Positions 45,838 to 54,923 of a stretch of DNA of 64,000 nt are shown here, one piece after another. The DNA lies in assembly GCF_014201505.1 (NCBI RefSeq), contig NZ_JACHEO010000006.1:94659-158658 (forward strand), in the 5' to 3' direction. Source of the DNA: Desulfoprunum benzoelyticum (lineage in GTDB: Bacteria > Desulfobacterota > Desulfobulbia > Desulfobulbales > Desulfocapsaceae). The position numbers were made by a program, and so were the translations under genes. Below the pieces are notes generated by a model. The model did not search any database and had not been told where the DNA came from. It saw only the letters and a list, made by a program, of their open reading frames with translations. Position 1 is the stretch's first letter. Every line of letters begins with the position of its first letter.

Positions 45838-46409
45838 AAATCGACGACCGGAGGCGGGCGATCGTCCGCCGCAGTTCCACCCCCCTCGTGCTCCTGCTCC
45901 TTCTGTCGCTTGCCATACTGCTCAACGGCTGCGCCAAGACCCAGGTCGGACGGATGATGGAGACCACCGCCTACTGCGGTTGCGGTGCCTGCTGCAGTTG
46001 GGAGCGCGGCAGCCCGGAGTGGCTCTACCTCGATTTCTGGAACAAATACGTCAACCGCGGCGCCGCCGCCGGCCGGCCGTACAGCGGCAGGACCGCCAGC
46101 GGCGCCTGGCCCGAGGAACCCCAGGAGGGGCTGTTTTCGCTGGACAGCCTGCAACGGCCGTGGATGATTCCGATCCGCACGGTCCTCTTTCCCTGGTACC
46201 TGCTGCCGGGAGATGGCACCATCGCCGCCGATACCCGCCATTACCCGTTCGGCACCCGGATGTATGTGCCCGGATACGGCTGGGGACGGGTGGAGGACCG
46301 CGGCGGCGCCATCAAGGGGCCGGATCGCATCGATCTCTACTTTGACTCCCACCGGGATGCCCTCCACTGGGGCCGCCGCAAGGTGCCGGTCCAGATTCAA
46401 TATCCCTGA
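45819..46409 (+). CDS. 3D-domain lipoprotein
   Basis: 196 residues from the ATG at 45819, chosen because GGAG lies 8 nt upstream; the longer frame runs into mutL. A basic N-terminus and hydrophobic stretch end in a lipobox LLNGC (Cys38). After a CGCGACC-type Cys cluster, the C-terminal part is a 3D domain (named for its three Asp), as in MltA-like lytic transglycosylases: RTVLFPWYLLPGDGTIAAD, YPFGTRMYVPGYG and GAIKGPDRIDLYFDSH. Such proteins probably cleave peptidoglycan glycans. Translation is likely coupled to mutL. Confidence 0.85.
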   Translation: MVSPGIKIDDRRRAIVRRSSTPLVLLLLLSLAILLNGCAKTQVGRMMETTAYCGCGACCSWERGSPEWLYLDFWNKYVNRGAAAGRPYSGRTASGAWPEEPQEGLFSLDSLQRPWMIPIRTVLFPWYLLPGDGTIAADTRHYPFGTRMYVPGYGWGRVEDRGGAIKGPDRIDLYFDSHRDALHWGRRKVPVQIQYP

Positions 46410-46487
46410 TGATGACCGGACCAGCTCCAGTGGCATTCCCTGTATCACTCCCCACCTTCCCCACGTGCATCCGAGGGCGACATCATC

Positions 46488-47816
46488 ATGACGAGTAAAT
46501 GCTCCATCACGATCATCGGCGGCGGTCTCGCCGGCTGCGAGGCCGCCTGGCAGGCCACTCTCCGCGGCTGCCGCGTCACCCTCTACGAGATGAAGCCGCA
46601 GCGCTTCAGTCCGGCCCACAGTTCCCCGCTGCTGGCGGAGCTGGTCTGCAGCAATTCGCTGCGGGCCAGTGATATCGGATCGGCCGTCGGTCTGCTGAAG
46701 CAGGAGATGCGCCTGCTCGACTCCCTGGTTCTGCGGGCGGCCGCCGCTACCGAAGTCCCTGCCGGGCGGGCGCTGGCGGTCGATCGCGAGCGCTTCGCCG
46801 GCTACATCACCGAAACGATGGAGGGGCACCCGCTGATCACGATCCAGCGCCGGGAGGTAAAGGAATTGCCCTCCCCGGAGCAGGGACCGACGATCGTCGC
46901 CACCGGCCCGCTGACCTCCGAAGCGCTGAGCTCGGCGATCGCCGCCGTCACCGGGGAGGAGCGGCTCTCCTTCTATGATGCCATTGCCCCGATCGTCATT
47001 GCCGAGAGCCTTGATCATGATGTCGTCTACCGGAAATCCCGCTATGACGACGGGCCCGGCGATTACCTCAACTGCCCGATGGACCGGGACCAGTACCGGC
47101 ACTTCATCGATGAGCTGGCCCGGGCCGAGTACGTGCCGCTGCATCCGTTCGAGGAACCGAAATACTTCGAGGGCTGCCTGCCGATCGAGGTCCTCTGTGC
47201 CCGGGGCGAGGACACCCTGCGCTTCGGGCCGATGAAACCGGTCGGTCTTCCGGACCCGCGGACGGGGCGTGAGCCCTATGCCGTCGTCCAGCTGCGCCAG
47301 GAGAACCGGGAAGGCACGACCTGCAACATGGTCGGATTCCAGACCAAGCTGACCTATCGGGAACAGCAGCGGATCTTCCACCTCATCCCCGGTATGGAGC
47401 GGGCCGAATTCGCCCGCCTGGGGTCGATCCACCGCAACACCTTCATCTGCGCCCCGCTGCTGCTGCAGCCGACCCTGCAGCTCAAGGCCCGCCCCGACCT
47501 GCTGTTCGCCGGCCAGCTTGCCGGGGTCGAAGGCTACGTCGAATCGGCCGCCATGGGTCTGGTGGCCGGGATCAACGCGGCACGCCTGGCCACCGGGGCG
47601 ACGACCCCGCCACCGCCGCCGCAGACCGCCCTCGGCGCTCTGATCAGCCACCTGACCAGGAGCGATCCCCGGCATTTTCAACCGTCAAACGTCAATTTCG
47701 GCCTGTTTCCGGCCTGGGAGAAAAAAACCCCGAAGCGACTGCGGGGACAATTGCGGGCGGAAACGGCTGTCGCCGCCCTGCATCGATGGCGGCAGGATCT
47801 CGGAAAAAACGGCTGA
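46488..47816 (+). CDS. trmFO: Folate-dependent tRNA-U54 methyltransferase TrmFO
   Basis: 442 residues. TrmFO makes 5-methyluridine 54 in tRNA using methylenetetrahydrofolate and FADH2. The FAD-binding [11 protein letters not shown] lies at the N-terminus; family segments include [13 protein letters not shown] with the catalytic Cys region, [23 protein letters not shown], and the C-terminal [18 protein letters not shown] and [16 protein letters not shown] precedes the start. It follows the 3D lipoprotein gene by 78 bp and is closed by a strong hairpin. Confidence 0.95.
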   Translation: MTSKCSITIIGGGLAGCEAAWQATLRGCRVTLYEMKPQRFSPAHSSPLLAELVCSNSLRASDIGSAVGLLKQEMRLLDSLVLRAAAATEVPAGRALAVDRERFAGYITETMEGHPLITIQRREVKELPSPEQGPTIVATGPLTSEALSSAIAAVTGEERLSFYDAIAPIVIAESLDHDVVYRKSRYDDGPGDYLNCPMDRDQYRHFIDELARAEYVPLHPFEEPKYFEGCLPIEVLCARGEDTLRFGPMKPVGLPDPRTGREPYAVVQLRQENREGTTCNMVGFQTKLTYREQQRIFHLIPGMERAEFARLGSIHRNTFICAPLLLQPTLQLKARPDLLFAGQLAGVEGYVESAAMGLVAGINAARLATGATTPPPPPQTALGALISHLTRSDPRHFQPSNVNFGLFPAWEKKTPKRLRGQLRAETAVAALHRWRQDLGKNG

Positions 47817-47839
47817 AGCGGGGGGAAGAACAGACACGA

Positions 47840-47871
47840 AACCCGTCTGCGGCCGCACCGGCAGACGGGTT
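47840..47871. terminator. Bidirectional hairpin between trmFO and Cys-rich protein gene
   Basis: Perfect 11-bp inverted repeat (AACCCGTCTGC / GCAGACGGGTT) around a 10-nt loop between two convergent genes. No long U-run on either side, but its position makes a shared terminator likely. Confidence 0.6.
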
Positions 47872-47933
47872 GAGGTGGCGGCGCCGGCCGGAGAAAGAAT
47901 CCGATCCGGCGGCAGCGGTCAAGGACCGTGCGA

Positions 47934-48344
47934 TCAGTAAGGCTCGCAGCCGCCCCGGCAGTCACGGTTGATGTAGCCGGGCGGGCAGGGCTGGTCATAG
48001 TTGTAATCCCAGCCCCGGCAGTCATCATCACCACGGCGTCTGCCACGGTCACCACCGAAGAAGTCGCCGCCGCCCCGGCGCCGGTCGTCATAACACTGTC
48101 TCGGGCCCTGGCAGGTGCGGTATCTCCCGCCCGAGGCATCGTCGCAGAGGGTTTCATACCGCTGCCCGGGCAGGCACACCCCCCTGTGGGTATCCAGTCC
48201 GAGAGCGGCACAGGGGCCACCGGAGGAGGGGTTGTAATTGGGCAGCACCTGCCAGCCGCCGCTACAGTCGGCGGCTCCGGCGGCAGAGGCGAAAAAGACG
48301 CCGCACACGGCCAACAGCAACAGCGAGATTCGTGTCTTGTTCAT
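47934..48344 (-). CDS. Small secreted cysteine-rich protein
   Basis: 136 residues from the ATG at 48344 (GGAG nine bases upstream), beginning a signal peptide (MNKTRISLLLLAVCGVFF, cleavage expected after AGA). The mature protein is short and contains about eleven Cys with an Arg/Gly/Asp-rich segment (RRRGGGDFFGGDRGRRR) in the middle. Disulfide-linked periplasmic or extracellular location is likely. I do not recognise a family and no catalytic motif is seen. It stands alone; a TATAAA lies about 60 bp upstream in an AT-rich stretch but without a good -35. Confidence 0.65.
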   Translation of the reverse strand: MNKTRISLLLLAVCGVFFASAAGAADCSGGWQVLPNYNPSSGGPCAALGLDTHRGVCLPGQRYETLCDDASGGRYRTCQGPRQCYDDRRRGGGDFFGGDRGRRRGDDDCRGWDYNYDQPCPPGYINRDCRGGCEPY

Positions 48345-48532
48345 TTGAGGCTCCATTGTCAGTTCATATAAAGGCCAGTCTCTAAACCGCACAGGATCAT
48401 CTTTCTCTATTTTATAGTCGTGGTCAATTGAAAAGAATCGCTGTCCGGCAGCCGAAGTTGCCGGGATAGCACAACAATACCCACTGTTCGATACCTTCCC
48501 GGAACCAGACGGGAAACCGGCGACAGGCCGCG

Positions 48533-50323
48533 TCAGTCACAGCTCCCCCCTTCCTCGACGAATCCCCAGTACGGGTAATCGAGGGCATAGGAGGCGACCG
48601 GACCCGGACTGTGCTCGCGGCTGGCCACCAGCCACAGGGTGTTGCTCCTTTCCCCTGCCGCCGCCGGATCCTGGTGCACGTCGCCGGGATACAGCACCAT
48701 CGCATTGTCGGCGCTGTACTCGATATCGCCCGAGCCCTTGAAGACCCCGAGGTGCGGTTCTTCCCGATATGAGCCGTCGCCGCCACGGGTGAGTTCGGAA
48801 ATAACGAGAAAGGAAACCTGCAGTTCGTCGCGGATGGCCTCGAGCTGGCGCAGCCAGGCATCGATCCCGGTCCGGCGCTCGCTCAGGTCCTTGAACGGCA
48901 GCTTGTGCAGACTGTCGACGACGACCACCGTGTATTCACTGGATGATTCGTGGCGCAGAAAATCGATATGCCGGCGCATCAGTTCGGGGGTCAGCTTCCG
49001 GTCGTTGACCACCCGCAAGGTCGTCATCATCCGGCGCATCCGGCGACAGGCCTCGTCGTACCGCTCCCGCTCGGGCCCGGTCCACTGCTGCCGGCGCATC
49101 ATCGAAGCGTCCATCCGGCTCAGGCGGCTGAGAGTCCGCTGGTAGATCTTCTGCCGGCCGTTCTCAAAATCGTAGTAGAGCACCGGAATCCCCCGCAGCG
49201 CCATCTCGGTGGCAATCTGGATCATGAACATCGATTTGCCGACCTTGGGGGCGCCGCCAACAACGTTGATGCCGTGGATGCCGCCGATGGCCGCATCGAG
49301 CCGACAAAACCCCGACTGCAGCGCCGCATAGGCAGATCCCTGCTCCGATGCCAGTCGCCGGAGAAAGCGCTGGTGTTCAAACTGGGGGGCGGGAAAGGGG
49401 GAAAAGGTCTTGGCGGACTGGATCATCGCCGCGATCGCCGCCCTGAAACCGCTGCCACGATCACGGGCCATCTGCCACACGCTGTAGCCGCGCGGCAGTC
49501 CGGCCGGCCATTGCAACAGGCGCACTTTGTAGCCGACACGGGCGGCCAGGGCCCTGGCCGCCGTCTCCGATTCGCCCGAATTCACCATGATGATGAACAG
49601 GGTGCGGAGATGGGCGAAGAGTTCGGAGTCGAGGCGTTCGAAGTTGAGATTGTACGGCACGGCGATCCCGGGGAAACCGAGCTGCTTCAGCGGCAGAAGA
49701 TTGTTTTCCCCCTCACAGAGAAAGAGAGCGCCATTCTCGCAGGAGAGGAGATCAACGATATTGAAGATCTGGTATTCCTCGACGGCGAACCGCTCGTCGC
49801 CGTGCCAGAAATAGTCCTGCGGCCGGTCAGGGAAAACGCAGCGGGCGGCATAGCAGTTGCCGTCGGTCTGGAAGTACGGGTAGACGATGTAGCGACCGTT
49901 GTAGCCGATCTGCAGCTCGTCAAGCACCTGGGGGCCGACCCCGGCGGCCGAAAAATCCCGGACCAGGTCATCGGTCAGGCGGTCATGGTACTGCTTGATC
50001 TCGGTGTTGATGTTGACGACCGGGAATTCGGCGCCCTGGTGGAGATATTCCCGCTCCGGATCAAACCCCGGCGCCTCGGCCGGCTCGATAGCCGCGAGAC
50101 GGGCAAACCACAGCGGAAATCCACCCGGCACGCAGCGATTGTGACAGCGGAAATAGCCATGGAAGGGCCCATCCTGGTTGAGGAACACGGTCAGCCGGCC
50201 GGCAGGATCGAAGCCCCGGTCCCGGCAAAACGGGCATTCCGCCACCAGAGTGGCCTTCTCCATCCGCCCTGCCGGCAGATGCCGAAGGTAGAACTCTGTC
50301 GTCATGTCAGAGGAATGAGACAT
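48533..50323 (-). CDS. Primase-helicase-like protein with degenerate TOPRIM
   Basis: 596 residues arranged like T7 gp4-type primase-helicases. A zinc ribbon at the N-terminus uses Cys30, 33, 60 and 64. A TOPRIM-like domain follows (LFLCEGENN near 199, with the first Glu kept), but the DxD element is replaced by NSGES in IIMVNSGES near 241, so primer synthesis may be lost. The C-terminal RecA/DnaB-like ATPase has Walker A GGAPKVGKS (about 358-366), FEN in YYDFENG, and Walker B VVVVDSLHKLP. No phage genes surround it; it is 66 bp downstream of the large cNMP/PilZ protein gene and probably in its operon. A role in DNA repair or replication restart is possible but not shown. Confidence 0.75.
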   Translation of the reverse strand: MSHSSDMTTEFYLRHLPAGRMEKATLVAECPFCRDRGFDPAGRLTVFLNQDGPFHGYFRCHNRCVPGGFPLWFARLAAIEPAEAPGFDPEREYLHQGAEFPVVNINTEIKQYHDRLTDDLVRDFSAAGVGPQVLDELQIGYNGRYIVYPYFQTDGNCYAARCVFPDRPQDYFWHGDERFAVEEYQIFNIVDLLSCENGALFLCEGENNLLPLKQLGFPGIAVPYNLNFERLDSELFAHLRTLFIIMVNSGESETAARALAARVGYKVRLLQWPAGLPRGYSVWQMARDRGSGFRAAIAAMIQSAKTFSPFPAPQFEHQRFLRRLASEQGSAYAALQSGFCRLDAAIGGIHGINVVGGAPKVGKSMFMIQIATEMALRGIPVLYYDFENGRQKIYQRTLSRLSRMDASMMRRQQWTGPERERYDEACRRMRRMMTTLRVVNDRKLTPELMRRHIDFLRHESSSEYTVVVVDSLHKLPFKDLSERRTGIDAWLRQLEAIRDELQVSFLVISELTRGGDGSYREEPHLGVFKGSGDIEYSADNAMVLYPGDVHQDPAAAGERSNTLWLVASREHSPGPVASYALDYPYWGFVEEGGSCD

Positions 50324-50389
50324 AATTTCAATATATTGCTATCACGATTGGCAAGCGCCCGGACTCAGCGGCGATCTTATCCCGATCTC

Positions 50390-53300
50390 TCAGGTGGAGG
50401 TTGGACGCCCTGCCCCTTCGCCGTCCCGGGATTGGCGGATAAACAGCTGCATCCGGTCGTCGGATATCGGCTCGTCGAATTTAACGTGCACCGAATATTC
50501 ATTGTCGAGAAGGCGATACCCCTTTACCGCCAGAACCACCCCCTGGCAGGAGGCGACGGCGTCGCCGATCTCCCTTGCGGGCAAGACGATCCTGATGCTG
50601 GTGCCGATCAGCGATCGGGACAGCTCTTTCCGCGAGAGGCGCAGGAAGAAGGAGACGCCGCCGGCCGAGATGTCGAACAGTTCACCGTTGACCTGCTGGC
50701 CGGTACTATTTCCCAGCAGATCAAGAAAATCGATGCTGATCCGACCGGAAACGCTGATGCGCCGGTCCTTGCGGCGATCCTTGTCGGAAAGCCGGAAAAA
50801 CCGATCGATATCTTCAAACTTATGACAAAAATCGTTCAATTTCGATTTCAGCGCCGGATATTCCTCATGCCAGCGCAGAAGATCTCTCAAGGTCAGGATT
50901 GAAATATCGGCTTGGCCGACACTGACGGCAGAGACGGTCCACACCGAGGCATCGAAGAATACCCCGGCCCCGAGTATCTCACCGCTGACCATGGTCTTGA
51001 CCTCGATATCGCTGTCGCCATCACGGAAAAAAATCTTCACCTTGCCGGAATTGATGAAAAACAGCGCGGTCTGATGCGTTCCCTGGCTGACGATAATCTC
51101 GTCGTCGTCAAAACGCCTGTGCTCGAGGCAGTGATACAGGGTGCTGAATTCTTCCGGAGTCAGTATCTGGTAGAGATTTTTCCAGACATCGAGATGCCCT
51201 CGGTCGACGGCGGCCTTTTTTTCCTCTTCAATGATCTCCGCCGACTTGACGATGTCACCAAGGGCCGTCGGATCGGTTTCAATCAGCCACTCGCGCAACC
51301 GCTCCGCCTGACCGAAATTGCCCATCCGGGCGGTCCTGAAGACGAGGTCGAGCATCATCCTCCGCGCCGTTTCTTTCTGCCCCTGGGCGAGAACCGTGCG
51401 CACCGCCCGCTCTTCCGGAAGACCGGTGATGTCATGTGACCCCGACGGGGCATGATCGCCGCTCCGCCCATCCTGCCTGGATCGATGCATCCTGAGCCGT
51501 GCTTCCCGGAGCTGACGTTTTTCCTCTTCCCGTTGTGCCGCCTCGAGCTGCGCACTGGCCTCTTCAGCCGCAGCCCAGACAGCCGGACCGATCTTTCTGC
51601 CGGCCCGTTTGCCCTTGAGCTGCAGAAATCCCTGCAGGGCCATGACTGCCGGCGAATAGGGACAGCGACCGAGAACCTTGCACACATCGGTCAGGAGCGC
51701 ATCCCGGATAGTATCGGAAAAATGTTCATGTTCACTGAGAAGTTCGCCGAGAACCGCCGCGACCTCCTCGTCGCAGAAGAAGATCAGTGCCTTGACCGCA
51801 TCCGGCCGCAGCAGTTCGCCGGCTTCCGAGGCCACCCGCAGCAGCACCTCTTTTTTCCGGTCGCCGCTGATCCGGTACAGACAGTCAAAGGCCTCACGCT
51901 GAACCCGCAGATCCTCATGGAAAAGGTAGGGGGTGACAAGATCGACATCCTGTTCTTCGCCGGTTCCGGCCAGCAGTTTGATCAGGTTGCGCTTGCCGTG
52001 CCAGGGCATCGGCTCCGGAAGCAGCTCGCGAAGGATCGGGAGCAGTATTTTCCCGGTAGAGGTCAGGAGATTGAAGATCCTGAGCCGATCGTCGGTTTTG
52101 TCGGAATCCAGCAGGGCATGAACCAGAAAGCGGCCGACCACCGCCCCCTGCATGCTCAACCGGCGACCGCGTTGTTCATTGAACGGGTCGTCCAGGTATT
52201 CCTGCAATTGTTCCGGCAGGGCCGAGCGATCGATTTCCCGGTCCTGTATCCGCCCGACGAGAACCTGCACGGCCGGAGATTTCTCTATGATGCCGGCGCG
52301 AATCTGGAAGAAGGTCTCGAGAATCCGGTCGCCGGCGGTGATGTTCCCTCTTCTCCAGGCCTGCTCCATGAAGGCGTGAAGGAGAGCGGCGATTTTTTCG
52401 TAAACGAAATCGGCCGTATCCGACCTTCGAAACCACAGCAGCACGGCTTCGATGATTTTCGCCAGCAAATCCCAGCGTTTTTCGGCGACGAGGGTGTCGC
52501 CGACGATGGCGAGACTCTGGATCAGTCTGGCCTGCATCGCATCGTCTCCCTCCCGGAATTGCTGGTTCAGGAGGGTAAGCAGGGCAACGGCCTGTTGATC
52601 CTTTCCGTCCCCGATCCACTGCTGGATGGCGGGAGGAATGCCCATGACCAGCTCATCGTTCTGCAATCCACGAAGATCGCCCTTGAGCAGGGCCTGCAGA
52701 CCGGTGCCGATCCGTTTTGCCTGCCGTTCCCGCTCACCGGCCTCCATAATTTTTTTCGCCTTCTCGAGACCCAGAAAGTGCCGTCCTTTGCCGGTATCGA
52801 GAAGCCTTCCCAGTGTCGCTGCGAGCAACCCTCTCCCCCCCCGATCTTTATCCCCGGCCCGGCGCAGAGTCGATTCCTGCCGCCGCAGACGGTCGATGAT
52901 CTTGCCGAAAAGTTCGGTATCGATCCGGCCCAGCAGGGCCTCGAAGAGCATGGCCCCGAATCCCTGGGGAAACGACTGGACCATGACCAGCGCCAGAGAC
53001 GTGTCATCGAGCCCATGACAAAGCAGATCGGCGGCCTGGACTGCCGTCGCCTGTTCATTGTTCTTGTCAATCAGGCCTCCGGCAGTTTCCAGCATCTTCG
53101 TAAAAGCGGCGGTAACGGCAAACTTCCTGTGCCGGCGAAGATCGAGGACCAGCGTGGCGACCGCGGCGGCCACCGTCGCCGCCGCCTGTTGGGGATTGCC
53201 CAGCTCGGCCCTCAGGTCATCGATGACAGGTCGCCCCTGCTCCCTCCCGAGGAGACAGTCCATATAATCCTGGCGGGCGGAGGCGATCAGGGTCCTGTCC

Positions 53301-53764
53301 ACCTCAGCCTCTTCGACCTCCTCGGCAAACCGGTACTCCTCGGGGAAATACTCGTCCAGCTTGAGGGTGCGGGCAAATTCGCGCCCTCCGCCCTCCCTCT
53401 TGATCTTGTCAACGCTCGAGGTGAACATGGAAAGGATCTGGCTGAAGACATGGCGGTCGATTTTTGATTTCAAGACCAGAAAATCAACCCCGATGACCTC
53501 GAGATGACGGTAGACCACCAGATTGGTGATTGTCTGCAGCACCGGGTCGGGGATGGGCTCACCACAGAGCACCGGCTTTTTTTCCTGCACACTGATCACA
53601 AGGTCGCCATGCTGACGGACAAACTGCTTCAGCGCCTTGTACCCGCGTTCGACCGCATTGTTGATCTGGGGGGCGTGGGGCGGATACAGGCGAACGGTCA
53701 TAATGGCGTTGTTGAAGGCCTTAAGGGTCTCGAGCGCCTCACGCTGCTTGTCAGGTTCTTTCAT
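50390..53764 (-). CDS. Large helical-repeat protein with cNMP-binding and PilZ domains
   Basis: 1124 residues from the ATG at 53764 (AGGA upstream); the frame continues upstream to 53974 but that part looks non-coding. Residues 1-800 are almost purely helical and look HEAT-like in the second half (for example LLPILRELLPEP, VQREAFDCLYRISGDRK). A cyclic-nucleotide-binding domain follows at about 862-965 (FDDDEIIVSQG, LFFINSGKVKIFF, SGEILGAGVFF), then a PilZ domain at about 990-1110 with RRKDR and DISAGG, the two c-di-GMP-contacting motifs. It has no membrane segment, so it should be a cytosolic sensor scaffold that could integrate two nucleotide signals. The output is unknown. Confidence 0.8.
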   Translation of the reverse strand: MKEPDKQREALETLKAFNNAIMTVRLYPPHAPQINNAVERGYKALKQFVRQHGDLVISVQEKKPVLCGEPIPDPVLQTITNLVVYRHLEVIGVDFLVLKSKIDRHVFSQILSMFTSSVDKIKREGGGREFARTLKLDEYFPEEYRFAEEVEEAEVDRTLIASARQDYMDCLLGREQGRPVIDDLRAELGNPQQAAATVAAAVATLVLDLRRHRKFAVTAAFTKMLETAGGLIDKNNEQATAVQAADLLCHGLDDTSLALVMVQSFPQGFGAMLFEALLGRIDTELFGKIIDRLRRQESTLRRAGDKDRGGRGLLAATLGRLLDTGKGRHFLGLEKAKKIMEAGERERQAKRIGTGLQALLKGDLRGLQNDELVMGIPPAIQQWIGDGKDQQAVALLTLLNQQFREGDDAMQARLIQSLAIVGDTLVAEKRWDLLAKIIEAVLLWFRRSDTADFVYEKIAALLHAFMEQAWRRGNITAGDRILETFFQIRAGIIEKSPAVQVLVGRIQDREIDRSALPEQLQEYLDDPFNEQRGRRLSMQGAVVGRFLVHALLDSDKTDDRLRIFNLLTSTGKILLPILRELLPEPMPWHGKRNLIKLLAGTGEEQDVDLVTPYLFHEDLRVQREAFDCLYRISGDRKKEVLLRVASEAGELLRPDAVKALIFFCDEEVAAVLGELLSEHEHFSDTIRDALLTDVCKVLGRCPYSPAVMALQGFLQLKGKRAGRKIGPAVWAAAEEASAQLEAAQREEEKRQLREARLRMHRSRQDGRSGDHAPSGSHDITGLPEERAVRTVLAQGQKETARRMMLDLVFRTARMGNFGQAERLREWLIETDPTALGDIVKSAEIIEEEKKAAVDRGHLDVWKNLYQILTPEEFSTLYHCLEHRRFDDDEIIVSQGTHQTALFFINSGKVKIFFRDGDSDIEVKTMVSGEILGAGVFFDASVWTVSAVSVGQADISILTLRDLLRWHEEYPALKSKLNDFCHKFEDIDRFFRLSDKDRRKDRRISVSGRISIDFLDLLGNSTGQQVNGELFDISAGGVSFFLRLSRKELSRSLIGTSIRIVLPAREIGDAVASCQGVVLAVKGYRLLDNEYSVHVKFDEPISDDRMQLFIRQSRDGEGAGRPTST

Positions 53765-54001
53765 GGTTCCGGTTCCTGAGAAAGAATGCTGCCGACCTGC
53801 GTCACCACGTCGACAGCCTGTTGACGGTGAACATCTTCTGTTGCCGGCCCCCATTCCGGAACAGAATGGCTGCAGATCTATGCGGTCCCGGGATGCTCGT
53901 CGCAAGCAAATATCCTGCGGCACGCTCCATTGGCAACTCCCTGCCACAACGGCGACTGCATCGATTTTCCACAATCAATCTGGGAATATGCCCTTCAATT
54001 G

Positions 54002-54028
54002 ATTACACAGCTCAACCATGAAAGTCAA
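54002..54028 (-). promoter_or_regulatory. Candidate promoter of the cNMP/PilZ gene
   Basis: On the minus strand TTGACT (54023-54028) and TGTAAT (54002-54007) are separated by 15 bp, in the 307-bp gap (53765-54071) between maf and the cNMP/PilZ gene. The spacer is short, so this is tentative. Nothing else is recognised in that gap. Confidence 0.35.
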
Positions 54029-54071
54029 GCAATGCAAGCAGTCAGTTTCACTTGCCGGCCGGCGACGGCGA

Positions 54072-54674
54072 TCACCCGGCCCGATGGCGCGGAGCGACAA
54101 CCTTGTAACGCCGCAGTTCCCGGAGTACTTCGCAGAGCGGCAGGCCGACGATGTTCGAATACGAACCCGAGATCCGCTGAACAAGGAAGGCCCCTTTTCC
54201 CTGGATGCCATAGGCGCCGGCCTTGTCGAGTGGTTCCCCGGTTGCCGCATAGGCCCGGGCCACGTCCTCGCCGAAGTCTGAAAACCAGACCGAGGAGACC
54301 ACCGAGCGCCGCACCAGAATCCCTTCAGCCGCGCAGGTCACGCAGAACCCGGTCCGGACCGTGTGCTCCCGACCGGCGAGCGCCAGCAGCATGGCGACCG
54401 CCTCCTCGGCGTCCCGCGGCTTGCCCAGGACCTCGCCGTCGACACAGACGACGGTATCGGCGGCGACAATCCAGCTCGCCGGGAAAAGACGGCAAACTGC
54501 CAGGGCCTTGTCCCGGGCCAGCCGCAGGACCAGGTGCTCAGGGTCTTCACCGGCCCTCAGCTGTTCATCGACGTCGGCGGACCACACCGTGAAATGAAGC
54601 CCGAGATCCTCGAAATAGGCCCGGCGCCGCGGCGAATTCGAGGCCAGGACCAACGGTTTGAGGGAGACGAACAT
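54072..54674 (-). CDS. maf: Maf-family nucleotide pyrophosphatase
   Basis: 200 residues. Maf proteins hydrolyse non-canonical or canonical nucleoside triphosphates (dTTP, UTP or modified pyrimidines) and are linked to septum inhibition. Motifs: LASNSPRRR, the catalytic VAADTVVCVDG, GKPRDAEEA and the KAGAYGIQGKGAFLV segment, which fits the YhdE-type dTTP/UTP pyrophosphatases. Divergent from the transglutaminase-like gene. Confidence 0.92.
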   Translation of the reverse strand: MFVSLKPLVLASNSPRRRAYFEDLGLHFTVWSADVDEQLRAGEDPEHLVLRLARDKALAVCRLFPASWIVAADTVVCVDGEVLGKPRDAEEAVAMLLALAGREHTVRTGFCVTCAAEGILVRRSVVSSVWFSDFGEDVARAYAATGEPLDKAGAYGIQGKGAFLVQRISGSYSNIVGLPLCEVLRELRRYKVVAPRHRAG

Positions 54675-54798
54675 GGCAGACCTTTTTTTAAAGATACCCG
54701 ATGCATGCAGATTCCGGCTTCAACGACGGGGACGGGAGAACCGGCAGGCCTACATCTTTAAACTGAAACCTGCTGAAGGGAAAGGCGAATCTGCACCC

Positions 54799-54835
54799 GG
54801 ACCTTCGCCGGCCGGCCGCAGGGCGGCGAAGGTCC
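54799..54835. other. Strong hairpin in a divergent intergenic region
   Basis: A perfect 11-bp inverted repeat (GGACCTTCGCC / GGCGAAGGTCC) with a GC-rich 15-nt loop, located between the divergent maf and transglutaminase-like genes, where no terminator is expected. It could be a binding site, a leader structure or the trace of a lost gene end. Confidence 0.5.
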
Positions 54836-54923
54836 GTCGGCAACCGCCGCAGACAGATCGCACTGACCGATATCATCGCCATCAGCCATTCACAACCGGG
54901 AAGCGAATTGCTATAGTGGGCGA

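Noticed and set aside
48533..50323. Prophage replication gene
   Set aside because: No capsid, terminase, integrase or other phage gene lies near; neighbours are chromosomal genes of normal composition.
51452..53467. Plus-strand 671-codon frame, and similar long antisense frames at 19546-22098, 7339-9258, 45825-47681 and 203-1621
   Set aside because: They lie opposite well-supported genes (cNMP/PilZ protein, infB, PBP, trmFO, nth-xth), have no recognisable domains and arise from GC-biased third codon positions.
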